Positions 5,303-11,648 of a stretch of 11,648 bases of DNA are shown here, piece by piece. Origin of the DNA: RGIG3009 sp045578625. Lineage in GTDB: Bacteria; Bacillota; Clostridia; Oscillospirales; Acutalibacteraceae. A model generated the notes under the pieces. The model was not told the origin of the DNA and did no database searches. It saw only the letters and a list, made by a program, of their open reading frames with translations. Location of the stretch: the NCBI GenBank assembly GCA_045578625.1, contig JAZNKN010000013.1, forward strand, positions 1-11,648, in the 5' to 3' direction. How positions within the stretch are numbered: position 1 is the first letter of the stretch; every line of letters starts with the position of its first letter. Position numbers and translations under genes: made by a program.

Positions 5303-6220
5303 ATGGATAAGATCGAACAGACCCTGCTGGAAGCCGTTGCCGAGCTGCACGGCGTACCCGAGGGCGCGTACAACATCCGCTCCAACGGTCAGGCGGCGGG
5401 ACGGAACACCACAGCCAATATCGATATCGTCACCAAAGAGGATAAGCCCGGTATTGACATTCGTATCAAGCCCGGTACGAAAAACGAAAGCGTCCACATT
5501 CCGGTGGTCATCAGCCAGAGCGGGCTGAAGGAAATGGTGTATAACGATTTCTTCATCGGTGCGGATTGCGATATTACCATTGTTGCCGGTTGCGGCATCC
5601 ACAACGCCGGAGACGAGGAGTCTCGCCACGATGGTATCCACACCTTCTACGTGGGCGAAAACGCCCGTGTGCGGTACGTGGAGCGCCATTACGGCCAAGG
5701 TGACGGCAACGGTCAGCGCATTATGAACCCCAACACCGTGATCTATCTGGAGGCCGGTGCAACGATGGAGCTGGAGACCACCCAGATCAAGGGCGTGGAT
5801 TCCACCGACCGCGTCACCACCGCCACCGTCGGCGACGGCGCGACGCTGCTCATCCGTGAAAAGCTGATGACCCACGGCGATCAGGTCGCCGAAACGGATT
5901 TCACCGTGTATCTCAACGGCGAGGATTCCTCTGCCAACGTCATTTCCCGTTCGGTCGCGCGGGATCGCTCCAAGCAGAAGTTCGTCTCGCACATTCACGG
6001 CAACGCGCGTTGCGCGGGGCATACTGAGTGCGACGCCATCCTGATGGACAGCGCCAGCGTGTGCGCCGTGCCGGAGATCACAGCCAACCACTTGGACGCC
6101 AGCCTCATCCACGAGGCCGCCATCGGCAAGATCGCCGGTGAACAACTCATCAAGCTGATGACGCTCGGGTTGACTGAGCAGGAAGCCGAGGAACAGATCG
6201 TCAACGGTTTCCTGAAATAA
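5303..6220 (+). CDS. sufB: Short SufB/SufD-type Fe-S scaffold protein
   Basis: This 305-residue protein is made mostly of the SufBD core, a right-handed parallel beta-helix, plus the C-terminal helical segment that binds SufC. Hallmarks are S-R-S-V-A-R-D-R-S-K (215-224), H-I-H-G-N-A-R (230-236) and D-A-S-L-I-H-E-A-A-I-G-K-I (265-277). The closing region G-E-Q-L-I-K-L-M-T-L-G-L (279-290) resembles the EQLFYL-RGL end of SufB. Cysteines at 89, 97, 237, 243 and 254 are cluster-ligand candidates. At 305 residues it is much shorter than SufB of E. coli (about 495), lacking most of the N-terminal region, as in the minimal archaeal and clostridial forms. The start at 5303 has AAAGGAGG 5-12 bases upstream. 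Because only one B/D-type subunit is encoded, it probably works as a homodimer with two SufC. The operon ends here with a terminator. Confidence 0.88.
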   Translation: MDKIEQTLLEAVAELHGVPEGAYNIRSNGQAAGRNTTANIDIVTKEDKPGIDIRIKPGTKNESVHIPVVISQSGLKEMVYNDFFIGADCDITIVAGCGIHNAGDEESRHDGIHTFYVGENARVRYVERHYGQGDGNGQRIMNPNTVIYLEAGATMELETTQIKGVDSTDRVTTATVGDGATLLIREKLMTHGDQVAETDFTVYLNGEDSSANVISRSVARDRSKQKFVSHIHGNARCAGHTECDAILMDSASVCAVPEITANHLDASLIHEAAIGKIAGEQLIKLMTLGLTEQEAEEQIVNGFLK

Positions 6221-6231
6221 CCACATAAAAG

Positions 6232-6264
6232 AAGCTCCCACCTGCGTGGGAGCTTTATTTTTTT
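6232..6264. terminator. Terminator of the Suf-like operon, partly bidirectional
   Basis: A perfect 10-bp stem (6232-6241 with 6246-6255) with loop CTGC is followed on the plus strand by a T-rich run to 6264. On the minus strand the hairpin is followed by CTTTTATG, so it may also end the infB operon, whose last gene stops at 6315. The 50 bases between 6265 and 6314 show nothing else. Confidence 0.9.
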
Positions 6265-6314
6265 CGGTATTCGGGCTTGCGTTTGGCAAAATCGCCCCCA
6301 CAAAGGAATGGATG

Positions 6315-7325
6315 TTATTTCGTCTTGGGCTCCTCGGCTTTTACGGCGAGGATCGTCCAACTATCGTCCTCGTTTTTCTGTACGGTGAACAACAACGCGA
6401 CCTTGCCCATATCGGCGGTCGGCTCGAGCTTCTCGCCGCGGTAGTCGTATTGAATATCCTGCAACAGCACGTACGCCACGCGCACGGTATAGAGGTCGCC
6501 GTCACGCTTGATGGTATCCAGCACCGGAACCGAACCGGCGGTGGGATAATCCACCGGCACATGATAGCAGCCGGTCTGCTCGTTGTAGTTGGCGTCACCG
6601 ACCGTGTGGTGGCTCTGGATCTTCTTATCGCCAAACAGTGCGGCAAACGCCTGCTCCACCTTTTTCTGCGGAATGATGAGGTTGCCCAGATCATCCCGCT
6701 CGTAGCTGTACTTGCAATCCTCGCCCTCGTTGAGACGGCGCACGTTTTCCGGCTGAGAAAGGCTGTAGATCGCCGAACGGATCAGCGAATCCTGATTCTC
6801 CATTTGTCCCGCGTCGGTGAACGGATCGGGGAACATCTGCGTAACAGGATTCATAAACTCCGCCAGATCGGCGCGCAGCTCGCTGTCGTCCGCCGCCTTC
6901 TTCACAAGACGGATACCGCTGACGATCAGTGCAATGATGCCCACGATCGCGAGCAGCAGCACCATAAACCCGAGCGGCGCGGCATAAGGTACCTTACGGC
7001 GCTTGCGGCGGCGTTTTTTGCGCGGTTTGCGCGGTACGACCGGCGCGGCGGTCAGCTCTTCGGTCGGCTGCGGTGCGCTCTCCTCGGCGACCGGCTCTGC
7101 CGGCTGCTCGGGGAAGACCGTCGGCTCCTCCACCGGCACTTCCGGCACGGCGGCGGGGTCGATCACCACGTCCTCCAGAATGGAGGCCTCCAGACCGCGA
7201 ACCTCCAGCAGCGTTTCCTTGAGCGCCTCACCGGCGGGAACGGCTTTCTTGGCTCGCGAGGTCGGCTTTTTCGCCGCGGCGGGCTTCTTCGGTTGTGTTT
7301 TCTTACGGATCGGGGATTCGTCCAC
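6315..7325 (-). CDS. Single-pass membrane protein of unknown function at the end of the infB operon
   Basis: I do not recognise this 336-residue protein. Residues 1-30 are rich in Lys, Pro and Ala. Residues 55-98 form a Pro/Glu/Val-rich, probably disordered linker. Residues 99-111 are a dense basic block, R-K-P-R-K-K-R-R-R-K-R-R-K. A hydrophobic segment at about 114-139 (L-G-F-M-V-L-L-L-A-I-V-G-I-I-A-L-I-V) is one membrane helix. By the positive-inside rule the first 110 residues are cytosolic and residues 141-336 lie outside. The outer part is a soluble mixed domain with Tyr- and Asp-rich strands and no cysteine-rich or catalytic motif that I can name. The start is GTG at 7325, chosen because AAGGAGG precedes it by 7-13 bases. 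It lies 27 bases after truB, so it is very likely co-transcribed with the translation genes. The basic cytosolic block could bind RNA, ribosomes or phospholipid; this is inference. Confidence 0.75.
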   Translation of the reverse strand: MDESPIRKKTQPKKPAAAKKPTSRAKKAVPAGEALKETLLEVRGLEASILEDVVIDPAAVPEVPVEEPTVFPEQPAEPVAEESAPQPTEELTAAPVVPRKPRKKRRRKRRKVPYAAPLGFMVLLLAIVGIIALIVSGIRLVKKAADDSELRADLAEFMNPVTQMFPDPFTDAGQMENQDSLIRSAIYSLSQPENVRRLNEGEDCKYSYERDDLGNLIIPQKKVEQAFAALFGDKKIQSHHTVGDANYNEQTGCYHVPVDYPTAGSVPVLDTIKRDGDLYTVRVAYVLLQDIQYDYRGEKLEPTADMGKVALLFTVQKNEDDSWTILAVKAEEPKTK

Positions 7326-7352
7326 AGGGACCCCTCCTTGATTTCAGCAATA

Positions 7353-8237
7353 TCAACCCAACAAACGGAGAACCTGCAGTTCCCCCTCGGTCGGGGTGCC
7401 AAGACCCAAAAACTGTTGATTGGGCGCGTATACGCGGGTAACGTCGGACACCGTTTGGTCTCCCAAGCGGTCCAACGACAACGCACCGCCATTGGAAAAG
7501 CGGACGGCCTGCGCCGCAGAAACCGATACCGACGGATACACGGCAAACGCCGAGTCCACCGGACGGACATGCTGCTCCAGCGTACCCTCGCGGGCGAAGC
7601 GTTCCCATTCCTCTATGGTATAGCAATCCGCTTCGGTATACCCCGCCGCCGCGGTGCGCCGCAGGGCGATCATGATCGCGCCGCAGCCGAGCATCGCGCC
7701 GAGGTCGTCACATAAGGTGCGAACGTAGGTGCCGGCCGAGCATTCGCAGGTGAGCGTCAGCTCGCCGGTCGCGGTGTCGTATACCTCCGCTTCCAAGCGA
7801 CGGATGGTGACGGGACGCGCTTCGCGCTCTACCTGGACCCCCTGCCGTGCCAGCTCGTACAAACGGACACCGTCTTTTTTTAGTGCCGATACCATCGGTG
7901 GGGTCTGCCAAATATCGCCGCGAAACGCGGGCAGCGCCGCTTCCACCGCCTCCCACGTCGGGGTCGGCTTGCCTGTCGGTGTGACCACTCCCCACACGTC
8001 CAGTGTGTCACTGGTATAGCCGAAGCGCAGGGTGGCGCGATAGCATTTGTCGTGCGTGGGCAGCAACGGGATCGCGCGGGTGGCGCGACCGAGCATCAGC
8101 GGCAACACACCGGTCGCCATCGGGTCAAGCGTGCCTGCATGACCGATACGACGCTCGCCGGTCAGGCGGCGCAGGATCGCACAGCAGGTAAAGGAAGTCA
8201 TCTCCTGCGGCTTGTCCACACAAAGGATACCCGTCAT
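7353..8237 (-). CDS. truB: tRNA pseudouridine(55) synthase
   Basis: This 294-residue enzyme makes pseudouridine at U55 in the T-loop of most tRNAs. The catalytic motif G-H-A-G-T-L-D-P-M-A-T-G-V-L is at 32-45, with nucleophile D38. K64-C-Y66 supplies the conserved active-site tyrosine. Q-T-P-P-M-V-S-A-L-K-K-D-G-V-R-L-Y-E-L-A-R (111-131) is the TruB tRNA-binding segment, and S-A-G-T-Y-V-R-T-L (167-175) carries the conserved Arg173. Residues from about 235 onward form a PUA-like C-terminal region. The length is normal for the bacterial enzyme. The ATG overlaps the stop of the preceding nrnA gene as ATGA, which indicates translational coupling. AAGGAGAA precedes the start inside nrnA. In many Firmicutes truB is followed by ribF; here it is followed by an unrelated membrane protein gene. 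Confidence 0.97.
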   Translation of the reverse strand: MTGILCVDKPQEMTSFTCCAILRRLTGERRIGHAGTLDPMATGVLPLMLGRATRAIPLLPTHDKCYRATLRFGYTSDTLDVWGVVTPTGKPTPTWEAVEAALPAFRGDIWQTPPMVSALKKDGVRLYELARQGVQVEREARPVTIRRLEAEVYDTATGELTLTCECSAGTYVRTLCDDLGAMLGCGAIMIALRRTAAAGYTEADCYTIEEWERFAREGTLEQHVRPVDSAFAVYPSVSVSAAQAVRFSNGGALSLDRLGDQTVSDVTRVYAPNQQFLGLGTPTEGELQVLRLLG

Positions 8238-9208
8238 CGGCGTTTCTCCTTCAGGCGCGGGACAGCGGTCTCCACTGCTTCGCGCAGGCGGCGGATGACC
8301 TCGTCATCCGAGCCCTCCAACGTACAGCCGGCGGCACGAGCGTGTCCCCCGCCGCCCAACAGGCTGCAGATGGCCACGGCGTCGGCGTGAGCGCCGGTGC
8401 GGACGCTGACCTTGTAGCCGCCGTCCGCCTTCTGGCGCAGGGTGATACCCACCCAAACGCCCTCGATCTGACGCGGCAGCGGTGAGAGGCCTTCCATATC
8501 CCCTTCACACGCGCCGCTTTGCTTCATCATATCCTCGGTGATCTTCATCACGGCCACGCGGCCGTCCTCAAAGAACAGCACCGATTGCAGCGCCTGCTGC
8601 TCCAGGGCGAGACGCGCGCGGGATTTGATGTCAAACATCGCGCGGTTGATTGGCTCGGCGTGAGCGCCTGCCTCCATCAACTGCGCCGCCATACGGTGCG
8701 CAAGCGGCGTGGTGTTGCTGTATTTGAAGCAGCCGGTGTCGGTGGCGATGCCGGTGTACAGGCAATCCGCCATCACGGAATCGATGGCGACACCAAGCTC
8801 CTCAATAAGCTGTAGGATCAGCATCGCGGTGGCGCCCATATCGGCGTCCAGCACGAGCTTTTCCTCAAAATCACGGTGCGTACCGTGATGGTCGAGGCAC
8901 AGCACGGTATGCTGTGCATACGGCTCCAGGCCCTCGCCCAGCAGCTTACTGTCCGCGACGTCCACCGCGCAGACAAACGCCGGTTCAAAGGCCTGCTCCT
9001 CCAGCCCCTCCATCATATAGTCGTACTTTTCGGGGATGGGGTCGTTACAGACCACCCGCGCCTGCTTACCGAGCGCGTGCAGCGCACGGCACAGCGCGTA
9101 GGCCGAACCGAGCGTGTCGCCGTCCGGAAACTGGTGGGTCAGGATCAGGATGCGGTCGTTGGCGGTCAGCAGTTCCGCCGCCTGAGCAACCGTAATACGC
9201 TCACTCAT
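8234..9208 (-). CDS. nrnA: DHH/DHHA1 phosphoesterase, nanoRNase/pAp phosphatase NrnA
   Basis: This 324-residue protein is a RecJ-like DHH phosphoesterase of the NrnA type, which degrades 2-5-mer RNA and dephosphorylates pAp. The manganese-binding motifs are all present. H25-x3-D29-G-D31 lies in H-Q-F-P-D-G-D, D83 in C-A-V-D-V-A-D, D106-H107-H108 is the DHH motif, and D157 is in A-T-D-T-G. The DHHA1 substrate-binding motif G-G-G-G-H-A-R-A-A-G is at 285-294. The start at 9208 (MSERITVAQ) gives normal length and alignment and overlaps the end of rbfA by 8 bases. A longer frame opens at 9271, but its extra 21 residues lie inside rbfA and look non-homologous. The ATG at 9220 is a possible alternative. 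AAAGGATGGGG lies upstream. The order rbfA-nrnA-truB is common in Firmicutes, and the 4-base overlap with truB supports co-translation. Confidence 0.92.
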   Translation of the reverse strand: MSERITVAQAAELLTANDRILILTHQFPDGDTLGSAYALCRALHALGKQARVVCNDPIPEKYDYMMEGLEEQAFEPAFVCAVDVADSKLLGEGLEPYAQHTVLCLDHHGTHRDFEEKLVLDADMGATAMLILQLIEELGVAIDSVMADCLYTGIATDTGCFKYSNTTPLAHRMAAQLMEAGAHAEPINRAMFDIKSRARLALEQQALQSVLFFEDGRVAVMKITEDMMKQSGACEGDMEGLSPLPRQIEGVWVGITLRQKADGGYKVSVRTGAHADAVAICSLLGGGGHARAAGCTLEGSDDEVIRRLREAVETAVPRLKEKRR

Positions 9209-9563
9209 GCGAATCCCCATCCTTTGTCCCGAGCTGCTCCAGCGTGCGGGCGATCTGCGAACTGTAAGCAATGGAGTCGTCCGCGATGAAACGCAGCTCA
9301 GGAACGTGGCGCAGCTTGAGTGCCGCGCCCAGTTCCCGACGCATATAGCCGGCGGCCGAGGTCAGTCCCTTGACCGCTCGCTTGGCCGATTCCATGCCGT
9401 CCATGGCGCTGACAAACACCGTCGCATACGACAGATCGCGGGTGACGTCCACCCGAACGATGCTGATGAGCCCCGACACGCGGGGATCCTTGACGGTGCG
9501 GAGGATGGCGGTCAGCTCGCGCATAATATCCTCGCCGGTGCGATCCATTCGATAACTGGGCAT
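9201..9563 (-). CDS. rbfA: 30S ribosome-binding factor RbfA
   Basis: This 120-residue protein is RbfA, a KH-like factor that binds the 30S subunit near helix 1 and helps 16S rRNA 5'-end maturation and cold adaptation. Typical features are the N-terminal R-M-D-R-T-G-E-D-I-M-R-E-L (5-17) and K-D-P-R-V (25-29), followed by the strand I-S-I-V-R-V-D-V-T-R-D-L-S-Y-A-T-V-F-V-S (33-52). The A-x-G motif common to RbfA appears here as S-A-A-G-Y-M-R (69-75), and the segment R-H-V-P-E-L-R-F (85-92) matches the family R-x-P-x-L-x-F pattern. The length is normal. The start at 9563 has AAAGGAGG 7-14 bases upstream. It lies 21 bases after infB and overlaps nrnA by 8 bases, so it is in the middle of the operon. 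Confidence 0.96.
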   Translation of the reverse strand: MPSYRMDRTGEDIMRELTAILRTVKDPRVSGLISIVRVDVTRDLSYATVFVSAMDGMESAKRAVKGLTSAAGYMRRELGAALKLRHVPELRFIADDSIAYSSQIARTLEQLGTKDGDSHE

Positions 9564-9584
9564 GACTGCCTCCTTTCGGAATCC

Positions 9585-11648
9585 TTAATCGCGGTATTCC
9601 TCGATGATATAGGTTTCGTAAATGTCGCCCTCTTTGATATCGGTGAATTTCTCCAGACCGATACCGCATTCGTAGCCCTGAGCGACCTCGCGCTGGTCAT
9701 CCTTAAAGCGCTTGAGCGAGATCATTTTATCGTCGCCGATGATGATGCCGTCACGCACGATACGCAGCAGGTCGTTACGGTAGACCTTGCCGTCCAGCAC
9801 GTAGCAGCCGGCCACCAGACCGACATTGGTGATGCGATAGACCTGACGCACCTCGGCACGACCATGCAGCACCTCGCGCGTCTTGGGTGCGAGCATGCCC
9901 TTCATAGCGGCCTCGATCTCGTCCAGGCAATCGTAGATGATGCGGTACATCCGCATATCCACCTCCGCCCGCTCCGCGGCGACCTGCGCCAACGGATCGG
10001 GACGGACGTTGAAGCCAACGATGATGGCACCCGATGCCTGCGCGAGCATGACGTCGCTCTCGCTGACGGCACCGACCGCACCGTGGATCACACGGACGCG
10101 GACTTCCTCGTTGGTGAGCTTTTCCAAAGACTGACGCAGCGCTTCCACCGAACCCTGCACGTCGGCTTTGACGATGATGGGCAGTTCCTTGCGCTCGTTC
10201 TCCTGCATCTGGGAGAAGAGGTTATCCAGCGTGACCTTCTGGTACTGCTTAAAGATCTCCTCCTTGGCGGACTGCTTACGCTGCTCCACCAGCTCGCGAG
10301 CAAGGCGCTCGTCGCTGACGGCATTGAACTCGTCGCCGGCGGTGGGAACCTCGGCCAGACCCATGATCTCAACCGGCACGGACGGACCGGCAGCGTTGAC
10401 CTTACGACCGCAATCGTCCGTCATAGCACGAACACGGCCCACGGCCGTACCCGCCACCACGATGTCGCCGGCGTGAAGCGTACCGTTCTGCACCAGCAGC
10501 GTGGCGATCGGGCCGCGGCCCTTATCCAGACGCGCTTCAATGACCGAGCCCTTGGCGGCACGCGCCGGATTGGCCTTCAGCTCGCGCATTTCGGCAACCA
10601 GCAGCACCGATTCCAACAGCTGATCCATACCCTGACCGGTGAGCGCCGAGACCGGCACACAGATCACGTCGCCGCCCCACTCCTCGGGCACCAGCTCATG
10701 CTCGGTGAGCTGCTGCATAATACGGTCGGGGTTGGCGGTGGGCTTATCCATTTTATTGATCGCGACGATGATGGACACATCCGCGGCCTTGGCGTGGTTG
10801 ATCGCTTCGATGGTCTGCGGCATAATGCCGTCGTCCGCCGCCACGACCAGAATAGCAATATCCGTCACCTGCGCACCGCGCGCACGCATGGCGGTAAACG
10901 CCGCGTGACCGGGGGTGTCCAGGAAGGTGATGGACTGACCGTTGACCTTGGTGCGATATGCGCCGATGTGCTGCGTGATACCGCCCGCCTCGCCGGAGGT
11001 CACCTTGGTCTTACGGATGGCGTCCAGAATGGACGTCTTACCATGGTCAACGTGACCCATCACGACCACGACCGGATCGCGCGGCTGCAGCTCGCTGTCA
11101 TCGTCCTCGTGATCGTCGATGATCTGCTCTTCGATGGTAACAACGACCTCGCGCTCGACCTTGGTGTGGAATTCCTCCGCGACCAGGAACGCGGTGTCAA
11201 AATCGATCTCCTCGTTGGCAGTGACCATCATACCCAGCATCATCAGCTTCTTGATGACCTCGGCCACCGTGGCCTTCAGGCGCAGAGCCAGTTCGGAGAC
11301 GGTGATGGTCTCACCCACCGTGATGGTCATCTGCTTCTTCTGACGCTCCATCTGGATGCGCTTCAGGCGCTCAGCCTCCGTCTCGCGGCGGCGCTGCGGC
11401 TTCTTGTACTGCTGCGACTTCTGGTTGATCTTCTGCTTCTTGATCGCGCCACCGTCACCGCGCACGCGGTTGGAGGTCTGCGCCATCACGTCGAAGCGCT
11501 CGTCGTACTTGTTGCCGACGTTGGTCTGCACGCTGCGGGTATCCACCGTGCGGCGCTCGATCTGGGCACGCGGCTGCGGCGGGTTCTTCTGCTTCTTTTC
11601 CGGCTGAGGTGCCGCAGCGGGGGCTACCGCACCGGCAGCGGCCGGACC
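9585..11648 (-). CDS. infB: Translation initiation factor IF-2 (5' end outside window)
   Basis: The 687 codons present encode IF-2, the GTPase that brings initiator fMet-tRNA to the 30S subunit and promotes subunit joining. The frame is open to the window edge, so the start codon and more of the N-terminal region lie beyond 11648. Numbered from the first visible residue, 1-105 are Ala/Pro- and Lys/Gln/Arg-rich linker. An IF2_N domain follows at about 107-160 (I-T-V-S-E-L-A). The G domain has G-H-V-D-H-G-K-T (198-205), D-T-P-G-H (244-248) and N-K-M-D (298-301). Domains II, III and the fMet-tRNA-binding C-terminal barrel follow, ending with G-Y-E-C-G-I-G-L and a short acidic tail. A GTG at 11546 is not the start, since the coding frame clearly continues upstream of it. 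It is the first visible gene of the infB-rbfA-nrnA-truB operon; nusA and ylxR are expected beyond the edge. Confidence 0.98.
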   Translation of the reverse strand, partial: GPAAAGAVAPAAAPQPEKKQKNPPQPRAQIERRTVDTRSVQTNVGNKYDERFDVMAQTSNRVRGDGGAIKKQKINQKSQQYKKPQRRRETEAERLKRIQMERQKKQMTITVGETITVSELALRLKATVAEVIKKLMMLGMMVTANEEIDFDTAFLVAEEFHTKVEREVVVTIEEQIIDDHEDDDSELQPRDPVVVVMGHVDHGKTSILDAIRKTKVTSGEAGGITQHIGAYRTKVNGQSITFLDTPGHAAFTAMRARGAQVTDIAILVVAADDGIMPQTIEAINHAKAADVSIIVAINKMDKPTANPDRIMQQLTEHELVPEEWGGDVICVPVSALTGQGMDQLLESVLLVAEMRELKANPARAAKGSVIEARLDKGRGPIATLLVQNGTLHAGDIVVAGTAVGRVRAMTDDCGRKVNAAGPSVPVEIMGLAEVPTAGDEFNAVSDERLARELVEQRKQSAKEEIFKQYQKVTLDNLFSQMQENERKELPIIVKADVQGSVEALRQSLEKLTNEEVRVRVIHGAVGAVSESDVMLAQASGAIIVGFNVRPDPLAQVAAERAEVDMRMYRIIYDCLDEIEAAMKGMLAPKTREVLHGRAEVRQVYRITNVGLVAGCYVLDGKVYRNDLLRIVRDGIIIGDDKMISLKRFKDDQREVAQGYECGIGLEKFTDIKEGDIYETYIIEEYRD

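Noticed and set aside
5141..6301. 386-codon open frame on the minus strand opposite the Suf scaffold
   Set aside because: The plus-strand frame carries the SufBD hallmarks and a good ribosome binding site. The minus-strand frame has no domain and starts downstream of the terminator.
6246..7715. 489-codon open frame on the plus strand across the membrane protein and truB
   Set aside because: It crosses two genes with good starts and known motifs and begins inside a terminator hairpin. Its composition is typical of antisense frames.
9209..9271. 21-residue N-terminal extension of NrnA
   Set aside because: It lies wholly inside rbfA, has no family similarity that I can see, and the start at 9208 gives normal NrnA length.

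Overview
The window reads as chromosomal DNA of an anaerobic Gram-positive bacterium of the Clostridia type. This rests on strong AGGAGG-type ribosome binding sites, sigma-A-like promoters, short GC-rich hairpin terminators with T tracts, a rubrerythrin, a two-gene SufC/SufB-type Fe-S system and a Firmicute-like infB-rbfA-nrnA-truB cluster. Most genes are GC-rich; for example bases 1501-1560 hold 37 G/C of 60. I infer an Oscillospiraceae-like lineage, but the species cannot be fixed from the sequence.

Layout. (1) Bases 1-196: the last 41 codons of tuf (EF-Tu) and its terminator. (2) Bases 254-1140: a visibly AT-richer cassette (bases 841-900 hold 20 G/C of 60) with a small XRE-type repressor (minus strand) divergent from a YpsA/DUF1273-like SLOG-fold protein (plus strand). 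A 100-bp control region between them carries an 11-bp inverted repeat and a further partial copy. A bidirectional terminator closes the cassette. This is the most accessory-looking part of the window. (3) Bases 1148-2668: a PepV-like M20 dipeptidase preceded by a 33-residue micro-ORF whose stop abuts the dipeptidase ribosome binding site, with a good promoter upstream. (4) Bases 2671-4469: an SGNH/GDSL esterase-like protein and a rubrerythrin, each with its own near-consensus promoter. (5) Bases 4492-6264: a two-gene operon of a SufC-type ATPase and a short SufB/D-type scaffold, bounded by its own promoter and terminator. (6) Bases 6315-11648, minus strand: infB (5' end outside the window), rbfA, nrnA, truB and a single-pass membrane protein of unknown function, tightly packed and co-oriented, so read as one transcription unit.

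How the genes fit together. The infB operon supplies translation initiation (IF-2), 30S maturation (RbfA), nanoRNA/pAp turnover (NrnA) and tRNA U55 modification (TruB). The Suf-like pair and rubrerythrin fit Fe-S assembly and peroxide defence in an anaerobe, though they are separate transcription units. The XRE-SLOG cassette, the micro-ORF and the membrane protein at the end of the infB operon are the least understood parts. I see no tRNA, rRNA, CRISPR array, transposase or integrase. No gene-free stretch exceeds 300 bases.
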